Positions 34,819-44,221 are shown, counted from the first letter of the stretch. The stretch: 64,000 nt of DNA from Bacteroidaceae bacterium (GCA_017408685.1 JAFQUE010000015.1:1-64000), one strand, 5' to 3'. Notes: generated by a model not told the origin, from the letters alone. Translations and numbers: made by a program.

Positions 34819-37800
34819 ATGACAATGGAGCCGAAAGAAATCCAACATATCTATGCACAGCACCCGGGCGTAGACGCCCTTTTGCAGTTGCGGGAAGAGG
34901 GAGGCAGGAAACATGCTTTTCTCGAGGGACTATCGGGTAGCAGCGCCGCCATGCTGTTATGCGGATTCAAGCAAAGAGTTCCGGAACAGACCGTACTGGT
35001 TGTGATGAACGACGCCGAGGAGGCCGGTTATTTCTATCACGACATGGTGCAGATTGCAGGCGAAAATAATATTCTGTTCTTTCCGTCATCGTTCCGCCGC
35101 GCAATGAAATACGGACAGGAAGATGACGCCAACCGTATTCTGCGCACCGAAGTCATGAGCCGCCTCACAGGCCGACGTCGTAAGGAGGGACTGCTCATTG
35201 TCACATTCCCCGACGCAATGGCAGAAAAGGTTGCCTCACAGAACGACCTTGAAGAGAAAACCCTATCAGTTGCCGTAGGCGACCACATCAGCCGCGACGA
35301 AATTGAAAAAAAACTCACCGCGCTCAAGTTCAAGGAAGTCACATATGTTTATGAACCCGGCGAATTTGCCGTGCGAGGCAGTCTAATCGACATTTTCTCC
35401 TTTTCATCGGAGTTTCCTTACCGTTTGGACTTCTTTGGTGACGAAATTGACAGCATAAGGACTTTTGAAGTCGAGAACCAGCTTTCAAGAGAACGGATTG
35501 AAGAGGCAAGTATTGTCCCGAAGGTTACAGGCAGAGAACAGGTTGCCATAACCTCATTCCTGCCAAAGAACAGCATTCTAGTAACAAAGGATATTGATTT
35601 TGTAAAAGGCAGCATTGAAAGACTGCGCAATGAAGGATTCACCTTGCAGGCAAGACTCTCGGAGAGCGAGTTGCCGGAAATGCCTGAACTAATGTCTGCC
35701 ACAGAAGTGGAGACATTCGCAAGGAGTGTAAAACACTGGGAACTGCGCAACAATGCAACAGCCGCAACTAAAGTAAAATTAGACACATCGCTCCAGCCTC
35801 TTTTCCACAAGGATTTCGACCTTGTGAGCCGAAACTTCAAAGAGTATGTGGAAAAAGGTTACAGGATTATGCTGCTTACAGATGACCTGCACCAGGCCGA
35901 ACGCCTTAAAGCGATATTCGAAGAGCGTGGGGACAACATACCCTTTACTCCGGTGGAGCACACAATCCACGAAGGATTCAGCGACAACATATTGAAAATA
36001 GCCTTTTTTACCGACCACCAACTATTCGGACGTTTCCACAATTTCCGCCTGCGCAGCGACCGTGCGCGCAACGGCAAGGTAGCACTTACAATAAAGGAAC
36101 TCAAGGAATTCGGGATAGGCGACTACATCGTGCACATTGACCACGGAGTGGGCAAGTTCGGCGGACTTGTGCGCATACCCAACGGGAACGCCACACAGGA
36201 AGCAATCAAACTCATTTACAAGAACGACGATGTCGTTTTTGTATCAATACACAACCTGCACAAGATTTCCAAATACCGCGGCAAGGAGGGCGAGCCTCCT
36301 ACCGTTAACAAGTTGGGTACCGGAGCATGGGAGCGCATGAAGGAGCGCACCAAGAAAAAGATAAAGGACATTGCCCGCGACCTCATCAAACTCTATTCGC
36401 AGCGACATAAGGAAGAGGGATTTGCCTTCTCGCCCGACAGTTACCTGCAGAACGAACTTGAAGCAAGTTTCATATATGAGGACACGCCCGACCAGTTCAA
36501 GGCCACCAATGATGTGAAACGCGACATGGAGCGCAAACGCCCAATGGACCGCCTTATATGCGGCGATGTCGGGTTCGGAAAGACCGAAGTAGCCATCCGC
36601 GCTGCTTTCAAGGCCGCCACAGACGGTAAACAGGTTGCTGTACTTGTACCAACGACAGTGCTGGCATACCAACATTACCTGACTTTCAAGGAGCGCCTGA
36701 AAGAGTTCCCGTGCAGAGTTGAATACCTGAGCCGTGCCCGCAGCACTACTGCCACAAAAAAGATTCTCGAGGAAATCAAAGAAGGTAAGATTGACATAAT
36801 AATAGGAACACACAAACTCACAGGCAAAGAGGTCAAGTTCAAGGACCTTGGACTGCTCATCATCGATGAGGAACAGAAGTTCGGAGTGGCAGTCAAGGAA
36901 AGGTTGCGCCAGTTCAAGGTGAATGTGGACACACTCACCATGACCGCCACCCCAATTCCGCGCACCCTGCAGTTCTCTATAATGGGTGCACGCGACCTCT
37001 CCATGATACAGACACCGCCACCCAACCGATATCCCATTCATACCGAAATACACAATTTCGACGCCGAAGTGATAAAGGAGGCAATAAGTTTTGAGTTGAG
37101 CCGCAACGGGCAGGTATTTCTCATCACCAACCGCATATCAGGCATGGACGAACTGGCGCGCCTGGTCAAGAAGCATGTACCCGACGCAAGAGTGTGCATA
37201 GGTCATGGACAGATGGAACCGGCAGCGCTTGAAAAGACACTCTATGAATTCATAAACCACGATTATGATGTGCTCATTGCCACATCAATTGTAGAGAACG
37301 GCATTGACATCCCGAATGTAAACACCATAATAATAAACCAGGCGCAGAACTTTGGCCTGAGCGACCTGCACCAAATGCGCGGACGTGTGGGACGCGGAAA
37401 ACGCAAGGCATTCTGCTACATGCTCACCCCGCCAAGAGAGAACCTGCCCACAGACGCCCGCCGGCGACTTGAGGCCATTGAGAGTTTCAGCGAACTCGGC
37501 AGCGGTATGCACATTGCAATGCAGGACCTCGACATACGCGGGGCGGGTAACCTGTTGGGAGCCGAGCAGAGCGGTTTTATTGCCGACCTGGGATATGAAA
37601 CATACCAGAAAATCCTTGCCGAGGCTGTGAGAGAACTCAAGGACGAGGAGTTCAGCGACATACTTACACCGGAGGAGGAGAGCAGCAACGACATCACACG
37701 CTACGTTAAAGAGTGCTTTGTAGAGAGCGACCTTGAACTACTGTTTCCTGCACTGTATGTCCCCGACAGCAATGAGCGTATACTCCTCTACCGCGAACTG

Positions 37801-38172
37801 GACTCGCTTACTGAAGAACGTGAAATCGCAGCCTTCAGGGCACGCATGAAAGACCGTTTCGGAACAATCCCGCCAGAAGGAGAGGAACTCATACGCATGG
37901 TGACCTTGCGTCGCAAGGCACAGAGCCTGGGTGTTGAAAAGATATACCTCAAGGGAGGCCGAATGAACCTTTTCCTTGTCGATACCAGAAACGAGCGCTA
38001 TTACACAAGCGAAACTTTCGGCACCATAATGAGTTACATACCCGCAAGCCCTTTCAAGTGCCATGTAAAGGAAGGGGACGGACGTTGCGTAATAATAGTG
38101 GAGAATGTGAAAAGCGTCGAAACAGCACTTGCATTCATTGAGGAGATAGAGAGGCACAGCATTCTACAATAA
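34819..38172 (+). CDS. mfd: transcription-repair coupling factor
   Basis: Mfd pushes stalled RNA polymerase off damaged DNA and recruits UvrA. The 1117-aa protein has the UvrB-like N-terminal part, a polymerase-interacting CarD-like domain (about 425-510, IGDYIVHIDHGVGKFGGL) and helicase motifs. Walker A is GDVGFGKT at 582-589, the DEEQ box is at 683-686, then MTATPIPRTLQFS and GRVGRGKRKAFCYML. A C-terminal TRCF domain covers about 1010-1110. The length is normal. It may start at the second ATG (34825, MEPKEI), given how close the promoter lies. It is monocistronic or followed by the C1 peptidase, which has its own promoter. Confidence 0.97.
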   Translation: MTMEPKEIQHIYAQHPGVDALLQLREEGGRKHAFLEGLSGSSAAMLLCGFKQRVPEQTVLVVMNDAEEAGYFYHDMVQIAGENNILFFPSSFRRAMKYGQEDDANRILRTEVMSRLTGRRRKEGLLIVTFPDAMAEKVASQNDLEEKTLSVAVGDHISRDEIEKKLTALKFKEVTYVYEPGEFAVRGSLIDIFSFSSEFPYRLDFFGDEIDSIRTFEVENQLSRERIEEASIVPKVTGREQVAITSFLPKNSILVTKDIDFVKGSIERLRNEGFTLQARLSESELPEMPELMSATEVETFARSVKHWELRNNATAATKVKLDTSLQPLFHKDFDLVSRNFKEYVEKGYRIMLLTDDLHQAERLKAIFEERGDNIPFTPVEHTIHEGFSDNILKIAFFTDHQLFGRFHNFRLRSDRARNGKVALTIKELKEFGIGDYIVHIDHGVGKFGGLVRIPNGNATQEAIKLIYKNDDVVFVSIHNLHKISKYRGKEGEPPTVNKLGTGAWERMKERTKKKIKDIARDLIKLYSQRHKEEGFAFSPDSYLQNELEASFIYEDTPDQFKATNDVKRDMERKRPMDRLICGDVGFGKTEVAIRAAFKAATDGKQVAVLVPTTVLAYQHYLTFKERLKEFPCRVEYLSRARSTTATKKILEEIKEGKIDIIIGTHKLTGKEVKFKDLGLLIIDEEQKFGVAVKERLRQFKVNVDTLTMTATPIPRTLQFSIMGARDLSMIQTPPPNRYPIHTEIHNFDAEVIKEAISFELSRNGQVFLITNRISGMDELARLVKKHVPDARVCIGHGQMEPAALEKTLYEFINHDYDVLIATSIVENGIDIPNVNTIIINQAQNFGLSDLHQMRGRVGRGKRKAFCYMLTPPRENLPTDARRRLEAIESFSELGSGMHIAMQDLDIRGAGNLLGAEQSGFIADLGYETYQKILAEAVRELKDEEFSDILTPEEESSNDITRYVKECFVESDLELLFPALYVPDSNERILLYRELDSLTEEREIAAFRARMKDRFGTIPPEGEELIRMVTLRRKAQSLGVEKIYLKGGRMNLFLVDTRNERYYTSETFGTIMSYIPASPFKCHVKEGDGRCVIIVENVKSVETALAFIEEIERHSILQ

Positions 38173-38182
38173 GCACCATCCG

Positions 38183-38213
38183 TTGCAAATGCAATAAAAA
38201 ATGATTACATTCG
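38183..38213 (+). promoter_or_regulatory. promoter of the C1 peptidase gene
   Basis: TTG at 38183-38185, a 20-base spacer, and TACATTCG at 38206-38213 fit the Bacteroidota -33/-7 arrangement well. The ATG is 45 bases further on. Confidence 0.6.
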
Positions 38214-38258
38214 CAGAATATCTTGCATAGCATTACATATAACAAACTACAATACAAC

Positions 38259-39668
38259 ATGAAAAAGACAAAACTTTTAGGTTGCGTTGCAGCAGCCATG
38301 TTGCTGTCGGCCGGTGCCGCAGCACAAGAGAACAAGGGCGGCATTGACGCACAAATGCTCCGGGAACTCAAGGAGAGTTACACTCCCACAGGAGCCGAGA
38401 AAGCACTGCAGAACATTATGCTGGCAAACTCCGTAAAAGTACTATCGGTGAACCAGGAGAACCTTAACGAGATGGACACACACTTTAGCCATAGTGTGAA
38501 CTCAAAGGGCATTACCGACCAGAAATCATCGGGCCGCTGCTGGCTCTTCACTGGCATGAACGTACTGCGTGCAAAGATGATAGCAAGCGAAAACTTGGGA
38601 GCATTCGAGTTCTCACAGGTATACAATTTCTTCTTCGACCAGTTGGAAAAATCGAACCTCTTCCTGCAGGGAGTGATTGACACACGCAAGAAACCATATG
38701 ACGACCGCACCGTTGAGTGGCTTTTCAAGCACCCGCTCAGCGACGGCGGAACATTCACAGGTGTTGCCGACCTCATTGCCAAGTATGGCGTTGTACCCAA
38801 GGGCGTTATGAAGGAGAGTTACACAAGCGACAACACCGGTGCATTCTCATCGTTGCTCATAACCAAACTGCGCGAATTCGGTCTTGAACTGCGCGAAGCA
38901 CACGCAAAAGGAGCAAAGGAGAACAAGTTGCTTGAACTCAAGAAAGAGCAGCTGAAGGTTGTATACAGAATGCTCGCACAGGTCTATGGCGTCCCGCCTA
39001 CAGAATTCACCTGGGCACCAAAGGACGCAAACGGCAAGTACCGCGAAGAACCGCAGAAGTATACCCCGAAGAGTTTCTACGAAAAGTACCTTAACATCAA
39101 CATGCAGGACGACTACGTAATGTTCATGAACGACCCTACCCGCCCATACTGGAAGAGTTATGAGATTGAGTACGACCGCCACCTCTACGACGGACACAAC
39201 TGGTTGTACATAAACCTGCCGCTTGACGAAATAAAGAAGATGGCCATTGCCTCAATCAAGGACAGCACAATGATGTACTTCTCGTGCGACGTCGGCAAGT
39301 TCCTCGACTCAAAGCGCGGCACACTCGACATAAACAACTACAACTACGGCGAACTTTTCGGAATTGAATTTGGGATGGACAAGCGCGAGAGAGTGATGAC
39401 ATTCGACAGCGGTTCGTCACATGCAATGACCCTTAAGGCAGTAGATCTTGACAAGGAGGGTAACCCCGTAAAATGGCAGGTTGAGAACAGTTGGGGCGCA
39501 AATTCAGGTTTCCATGGCACACTCATCATGACCGACGAATGGTTCAACGAATACATGTTCCGCCTGGTAGTTGACAAAAAATATATCCCGGCAAATATAC
39601 TCAAGGTGCTTGACGAAAAGCCCACAATGTTGCCTGCATGGGACCCCATGTTCATGCCCGAGGAGTAA
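38259..39668 (+). CDS. C1-family cysteine aminopeptidase (bleomycin hydrolase/PepC-like), exported
   Basis: A papain-fold peptidase of the PepC/bleomycin hydrolase group (469 aa). The catalytic residues are visible: Cys94 in DQKSSGRCWLF, His388 in GSSHAMTL and Asn410 in VENSWGANSG. Unlike cytosolic PepC, it has a clear signal peptide (residues 1-22, LLSAGAAAQ), so it acts in the periplasm or outside. I chose ATG 38259 because it starts the signal; an ORF start 36 bases upstream would not. It probably trims peptides for uptake. A palindromic terminator follows the stop. Confidence 0.92.
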   Translation: MKKTKLLGCVAAAMLLSAGAAAQENKGGIDAQMLRELKESYTPTGAEKALQNIMLANSVKVLSVNQENLNEMDTHFSHSVNSKGITDQKSSGRCWLFTGMNVLRAKMIASENLGAFEFSQVYNFFFDQLEKSNLFLQGVIDTRKKPYDDRTVEWLFKHPLSDGGTFTGVADLIAKYGVVPKGVMKESYTSDNTGAFSSLLITKLREFGLELREAHAKGAKENKLLELKKEQLKVVYRMLAQVYGVPPTEFTWAPKDANGKYREEPQKYTPKSFYEKYLNINMQDDYVMFMNDPTRPYWKSYEIEYDRHLYDGHNWLYINLPLDEIKKMAIASIKDSTMMYFSCDVGKFLDSKRGTLDINNYNYGELFGIEFGMDKRERVMTFDSGSSHAMTLKAVDLDKEGNPVKWQVENSWGANSGFHGTLIMTDEWFNEYMFRLVVDKKYIPANILKVLDEKPTMLPAWDPMFMPEE

Positions 39669-39676
39669 TTACATTA

Positions 39677-39734
39677 CATTCATATCAAAAACAACCAATA
39701 ACCACGTGGTTATTGGTTGTTTTTGATATGAATG
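39677..39734. terminator. 58-bp perfect palindrome, probable bidirectional terminator
   Basis: Arms of 29 bp (39677-39705 and 39706-39734) are exact reverse complements centred on CAC|GTG with no loop. Each arm has a run of five A or five T. It starts 8 bases after the peptidase stop. Confidence 0.8.
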
Positions 39735-39740
39735 GGCACA

Positions 39741-39781
39741 TTATCGTAAAAACCGATTGATTCAATCGGTTTTTACGATAA
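39741..39781. terminator. second hairpin upstream of nhaA
   Basis: Two 20-bp arms (39741-39760 and 39762-39781) are exact reverse complements around a single T, with five A and five T inside the arms. It lies only 6 bases after the 58-bp palindrome and 31 bases before the nhaA -7 box. It may terminate readthrough from upstream. Confidence 0.65.
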
Positions 39782-39812
39782 GAGAGGAGGAAGCAGACAC
39801 CGCAAAAGATTG

Positions 39813-39820
39813 TAATTTTG
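39813..39820 (+). promoter_or_regulatory. candidate -7 box TAATTTTG of nhaA
   Basis: Exact TAnnTTTG match 28 bases before the nhaA ATG. No TTTG is seen at -33. Confidence 0.45.
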
Positions 39821-39848
39821 CAGTCCTCAAAAAAATAAAGGTAAATTC

Positions 39849-41195
39849 ATGAAGAACAATTACAGTTTCATTAGCATGATAAGACGGTACGTCAACACAA
39901 GCGGCGTACTTATTGCAGCAACAATATTGGCGCTCATTGCAGCCAACTGTCCTCTGAAGGAGCACTACTTCGCATTCTGGCAACAGAAGGTGACACTTTC
40001 AATAGGTGATTTCAACTTTTTCAGCCACAACGGGCACCCGATGACACTCATGCTGGTCATCAACGATTTCCTTATGGCGCTGTTTTTTCTCTCTGTAGGA
40101 CTGGAAATCAAGCGCGAGATACTCGTGGGCGAACTGTCTACACGCCAGAAAGCCATGCTCCCGGTCATTGGAGCCTGCGGCGGAATGCTGGTTCCGGTCA
40201 TTTTCTTTTGGCTCACATGCCCTGATGACCCCGACATGCTGCGTGGCGTGGCAATACCAATGGCCACAGACATTGCATTCTCGCTTGGCGTACTGTCGGT
40301 GTTCAAGACACGTGTACCGTTAGGACTCAAGATGTTCCTTGCTGCACTTGCAGTAGCCGATGACCTTGGAGGCATAATAGTGATTGCACTCTTCTACTCC
40401 ACAAGTCTTGAGTACTCGTATCTGCTCATGGCCTTGGCATGCATTGCATTGCTGATTGCAGGAAACATGATGAGGATTATGCACAAGTCGTTCTACCTTG
40501 CTGTAGGCATTGTATTGTGGTATGCAATGCTCAACTCAGGAATACACGCAACCATTGCCGGCGTGATTGTAGCCTTCTGTGTACCCGCTTCGCAGCGTAA
40601 GGGTTCTGAACAATACATTGAGCGCATTCGGGAGAGCATAAACACCTTTCCTGTAACCAGTGTCGACGGCAAACACCACACAATGATACTTACCCACAAC
40701 GATATACACAAACTAAAAAGTATTGAATCGGCCGCCGACAAGCTTATAAGTCCGCTTCAGGAACTCGAGGACAACCTCGCAAGGATTATCGGCTATATCG
40801 TTATACCGCTGTTTGCATTCTCCAACGTGGGAATAGACTTTTCCGAGATGAGTATTGGCGACATTGCAGGAGGCGTGGGATTGTCTGTAATGACAGGATT
40901 GGTCCTGGGCAAGTTCATCGGGGTGTTCTCGTTCTCATGGGTGGCCATAAAATGCAGGATTGTACAACTGCCCGAAGGGTGCAACTGGAAGGCTTTCGCG
41001 TCGGTATGCATGCTGTGCGGCATTGGACTTACCGTTTCAATTTTCATTGCAGACCTATCATATGCACCACTTGGCGAGAACGGTACACACCTTCTCAGCC
41101 AAGCAAAACTGGGAATCCTCTGCGGGTCGCTCATCTCGGCAATCATCGGTTGCTGTCTGCTTAACCGCTACCTTCCCAGAGAACTGAATCAGTAA
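39849..41195 (+). CDS. nhaA: Na+/H+ antiporter NhaA
   Basis: NhaA exports sodium in exchange for protons in the inner membrane. The 448-aa protein has about 12 membrane helices and the key pair Asp171-Asp172 in ALAVADDLGGIIVIALFY. Other NhaA signatures are NDFLMALFFLSVGLEIKREILVGEL (72-96) and GVAIPMATDIAFSLGVLS (133-150). The loop near 250-300 (NTFPVTSVDGKHH) is longer than in the E. coli protein, as is common in Bacteroidota. The last seven bases overlap the 3' end of the M28 peptidase gene on the other strand. Confidence 0.96.
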   Translation: MKNNYSFISMIRRYVNTSGVLIAATILALIAANCPLKEHYFAFWQQKVTLSIGDFNFFSHNGHPMTLMLVINDFLMALFFLSVGLEIKREILVGELSTRQKAMLPVIGACGGMLVPVIFFWLTCPDDPDMLRGVAIPMATDIAFSLGVLSVFKTRVPLGLKMFLAALAVADDLGGIIVIALFYSTSLEYSYLLMALACIALLIAGNMMRIMHKSFYLAVGIVLWYAMLNSGIHATIAGVIVAFCVPASQRKGSEQYIERIRESINTFPVTSVDGKHHTMILTHNDIHKLKSIESAADKLISPLQELEDNLARIIGYIVIPLFAFSNVGIDFSEMSIGDIAGGVGLSVMTGLVLGKFIGVFSFSWVAIKCRIVQLPEGCNWKAFASVCMLCGIGLTVSIFIADLSYAPLGENGTHLLSQAKLGILCGSLISAIIGCCLLNRYLPRELNQ

Positions 41196-42181
41196 TCCCG
41201 TACATTCGCCAGACGCCACACACAAAGGCAGGCAGCACGGGTAATATCGGTGAGTTTCGGATAATCTATCTTGTCGGCGCTGTCCGACGGACGGTGATAA
41301 TCGGGGTGCCCTTCGGTGTGATACCACACGATGGGCACCCCTTTTCTTGCAAAAGGAGTATTGTCACTGCCACCTATAAGATTGTCCGAGGCCTTGTAGA
41401 ACGGGACAAGATTCAGTCCTTGCTTCTTTATATCTTCCTTGAGCCACTCGCCGAAGAGCGGATTGCCTGCACTGTACATATAACTCAAATGCCCTGGTTT
41501 TTCAGCAAGGTCACGCCCCACCATGTCAAAGTTCATGTAAACCGAAATGTCCGATAAAAAGGTACATTTCTTGACAAAGAACCTTGAACCGAGCAATCCT
41601 TTTTCCTCACCGTCCCACAATGCAAAGACGATTGTGCGACGGGGTTGCTTGCCCGACATCTTTATAGCCCTTGCTATCTGCAATACGGCGGCTACACCCG
41701 AAGCATTGTCATCGGCGCCATTATAACACCCATCCCCCTTAATCGCGGTATCAATCCCCAGATGGTCATAGTGTGCCCCAACCACAACCACACCATCTTC
41801 CTTGCCACGGATGACACCAAGCACATTTTTCATGAAACGATTCTCGGCACCTGCTTCGACAATGGCAGTGATATCAAAATCGGCTTCAGTTACCCAACTG
41901 TTCCCATTCTTTGCTGCATGAAAATGTTGGAAATGACTTTCGCCATCAAACGGTTCTATACCCCACTCCTTGAACATTGAAACAATGTATTCGGCAGCAA
42001 TGTATCCGCCATGCATACCGGCATCGCGTCCTTCGAGCAAGTCGTTTGCAAGGAAACCCACGATATTACGTGAACGTTCCTCCGTAATACTTGAATAACC
42101 TTTTGAAGGAAACTTCTGTGCAAAGGCAAACTGTGAGATTAACACGGCAACCAACAGGAAAATGGTTTCGATTTTTTTCAT
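41189..42181 (-). CDS. M28-family zinc aminopeptidase, exported
   Basis: A 330-aa exported metallopeptidase of the M28 (PepQ/aminopeptidase S-type) fold. A signal peptide covers residues 1-21. Metal-site elements are in order: His137 in GAHYDH, Asp157 in GADDNASG, Glu192-Glu193 in WDGEEKG, Asp219 in MNFDMVG and His296 in DYHRPSD. I chose ATG 42181, which starts the signal peptide; an upstream in-frame start would add 48 residues without one. It is convergent with nhaA and divergent from the mraZ cluster. It probably degrades peptides in the periplasm. Confidence 0.9.
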   Translation of the reverse strand: MKKIETIFLLVAVLISQFAFAQKFPSKGYSSITEERSRNIVGFLANDLLEGRDAGMHGGYIAAEYIVSMFKEWGIEPFDGESHFQHFHAAKNGNSWVTEADFDITAIVEAGAENRFMKNVLGVIRGKEDGVVVVGAHYDHLGIDTAIKGDGCYNGADDNASGVAAVLQIARAIKMSGKQPRRTIVFALWDGEEKGLLGSRFFVKKCTFLSDISVYMNFDMVGRDLAEKPGHLSYMYSAGNPLFGEWLKEDIKKQGLNLVPFYKASDNLIGGSDNTPFARKGVPIVWYHTEGHPDYHRPSDSADKIDYPKLTDITRAACLCVWRLANVRDY

Positions 42182-42372
42182 AATTATCCATTTTTCTGTA
42201 AACATAATACTTTTTTCGCATATAACGGAGAAACGTTGGGCAATCTTTGACAAACAACATTTACCCCCACCACAATAGTGCAGAACAAGATATTTATTCT
42301 CAGCAGAATAACGCGCCGACAACAAATGAACAGATTGTTGAAAACTTTATTGAAAATTTATCCGGCCATTTA

Positions 42373-42403
42373 GTGGGGAATTGTGGGGAATTGTGTACTT
42401 TTG
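42373..42403 (+). promoter_or_regulatory. mraZ promoter with MraZ-type operator repeats
   Basis: Two exact direct repeats of GTGGGGAATT lie at 42373-42382 and 42383-42392, followed by a partial third copy (GTGTA at 42393). They run straight into a -7 box TACTTTTG at 42396-42403, 18 bases before the ATG. MraZ is known to repress its own operon by binding TGGG-type direct repeats spaced by about 10 bases, so this is the expected operator and would block the promoter directly. Confidence 0.8.
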
Positions 42404-42420
42404 AAACGTTTTATTAATTT

Positions 42421-42903
42421 ATGAGGTATAATATGCGTTTCATAGGCAACATAGAAGCGAAAACCGACAGCAAGGGAAGAGTGTTCCTCCCGGCCTGTTT
42501 CCGCCGCATACTCCAGGCCGGAGGCTGCGACAAGGTCATGTTGCGCAAGGACGTGTACCAGGATTGCCTCGTAATCTACCCCGAGGAGAGTTGGAACCGG
42601 CAGTTGGACCTGCTGAGAAACCGCCTCGACAAATGGAATGCCCGACACCAGATGATATTCCGCCAATTCGTGGCCGACGTTGAAGAACTCTCGATTGACA
42701 GCAACGGAAGGATTCTGCTGCCCAAGAGATACATGAGCATGGCAGCGATAATGCAGGAAGTCCGTTTCATAGGCATGGACGACACTATAGAGATATGGGC
42801 AAAAGAGAAACTTGAAAAACCATTCATGGCACCCGAGGACTTCAGCCGTGAGTTGGAAAAGATAATGACTGCCGAAAAGACTTCAGGAAATGAACAGCAA
42901 TGA
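42421..42903 (+). CDS. mraZ: transcriptional regulator and division-operon repressor MraZ
   Basis: MraZ binds DNA as a ring of SpoVT-AbrB-like domains and represses the dcw operon. The 160-aa product has the start FIGNIEAKTDSKGRVFLPACFR (first AbrB-like half) and a second half, ELSIDSNGRILLPKRYMSMAAI. Both halves have the DxxGR(V/I)xLP pattern. The start may be ATG 42433 (MRFIGN), four codons in. It overlaps rsmH by 14 bases. The operator repeats just upstream support self-repression. Confidence 0.95.
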   Translation: MRYNMRFIGNIEAKTDSKGRVFLPACFRRILQAGGCDKVMLRKDVYQDCLVIYPEESWNRQLDLLRNRLDKWNARHQMIFRQFVADVEELSIDSNGRILLPKRYMSMAAIMQEVRFIGMDDTIEIWAKEKLEKPFMAPEDFSRELEKIMTAEKTSGNEQQ

Positions 42904-43807
42904 AGTATACCATACACCGGTTTTGCTTAAAGAGAGTGTAGACGGGATGGAAATAACCCCGGGCAATATATGTATCGACGTCACATTTGGCGGCGGAGGT
43001 CACTCGCGCGAAATCCTGAACCGCCTTGACAGTCATGGTCACCTCTACAGTTTTGACCAGGACGAGGACGCCGAGAAGAATGCACCGGATGACAAGCGGT
43101 TCACATTCGTACGGGGAAACTTCAGGTTCATATACAATTTCATGCGCTACCATGGCGTGAGCGGAGTCGACGCCATACTTGCCGACCTTGGCGTATCGGG
43201 ACATCACTTTGACGACGAGACCCGCGGGTTCTCTTTCCGTTTTGACGCCGACCTCGACATGCGCATGAACAAACGTGGAGGACAAACAGCAGCCGACCTG
43301 CTCAACAACGCAAGCGAGGATGAACTTGCAAGGATATTCAAGTTCTACGGAGAACTCAACTGCGCACGCAAACTCGCAACAAGGATTGTGAAACGCCGTA
43401 GTGAGCAACCGTTCAGGCGGGTCAACGACCTCATTGAGACAGCCAAGCCGTTCTGCCCACCGCAACGCGAAAAGAAAGAGATGGCAAAAGTATTCCAAGC
43501 ATTGCGCATTGAGATCAATAAAGAAGTCGAGGCGCTGCAGGAGATGCTTCGTAGCGCCAAAGACCTGCTAAACCCCGGCGGCAGACTTGTCGTAATAACA
43601 TACCACTCTATCGAGGACCGCATTGTGAAGAACTTCATGAAGAGCGGCAACATGGAGGGCATAATAGAGAAAGACTTCTTCGGGAAGGTAATATCGCCAT
43701 TCGAAACAAAAAAGGTAATAGTACCGTCACAGGAGGAACTTGAAAGTAACCCGCGCTCACGCAGTGCCAAGTTGCGTGTGGCAATCAAGAAAGAGCAAGA
43801 GTCATGA
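42890..43807 (+). CDS. rsmH: 16S rRNA (cytosine(1402)-N4)-methyltransferase RsmH
   Basis: RsmH (MraW) methylates N4 of C1402 of 16S rRNA. The 305-aa sequence shows the SAM loop IDVTFGGGGHSREIL (29-43), the DLGVSGHHFDD motif and ITYHSIEDRIVK near 235. The NPRSRSAKLRVA end is also present. The start lies inside mraZ and the end overlaps ftsL by four bases, so these genes are translationally linked. Confidence 0.97.
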   Translation: MNSNEVYHTPVLLKESVDGMEITPGNICIDVTFGGGGHSREILNRLDSHGHLYSFDQDEDAEKNAPDDKRFTFVRGNFRFIYNFMRYHGVSGVDAILADLGVSGHHFDDETRGFSFRFDADLDMRMNKRGGQTAADLLNNASEDELARIFKFYGELNCARKLATRIVKRRSEQPFRRVNDLIETAKPFCPPQREKKEMAKVFQALRIEINKEVEALQEMLRSAKDLLNPGGRLVVITYHSIEDRIVKNFMKSGNMEGIIEKDFFGKVISPFETKKVIVPSQEELESNPRSRSAKLRVAIKKEQES

Positions 43808-44172
43808 GCACAGAAGCAATACCTGCAGAAAAAAGCAAAAAGAAGAAAAAAAAGAAGAGAAGAGGCGGCATTATAAACACCATTATGGGTGGAGCACTCT
43901 TTTCAAACGAATTCATGCGCAGGAATGCGACCCTTATTGCACTCATAGTATTCTACTCTTTCATATATGTAAGCAACCGTTACGAATATGAACGCGAACT
44001 GATGAAAATTGAGAGGTTGACAAAAAAGAGGGATACCCTGAAGAACAATCTGCTCACACTGAAGAGCGAGTTCACTTCAAAGAGCAGGCAGACCGAACTT
44101 GAGAAAATCCTCAAGAACAGAGACAGCGAACTTGAAGGTGCACAAAGACCCATGTACTCAATAAAGAAATAA
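43804..44172 (+). CDS. ftsL: FtsL-like cell division protein
   Basis: A 122-aa bitopic protein with a very basic start (KSKKKKKKKRRGG), one membrane helix (about 43-58, TLIALIVFYSFIYV) and a periplasmic coiled coil (about 60-120). Size, topology and position between rsmH and the transpeptidase gene fit FtsL, which links early and late divisome parts. Sequence identity in this family is low, so the call rests on layout and topology. Confidence 0.85.
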   Translation: MSTEAIPAEKSKKKKKKKRRGGIINTIMGGALFSNEFMRRNATLIALIVFYSFIYVSNRYEYERELMKIERLTKKRDTLKNNLLTLKSEFTSKSRQTELEKILKNRDSELEGAQRPMYSIKK

Positions 44173-44221
44173 GAAGTTCCGGCAACTTTATATAAACCTA
44201 AACCACAACCGAATATACACC

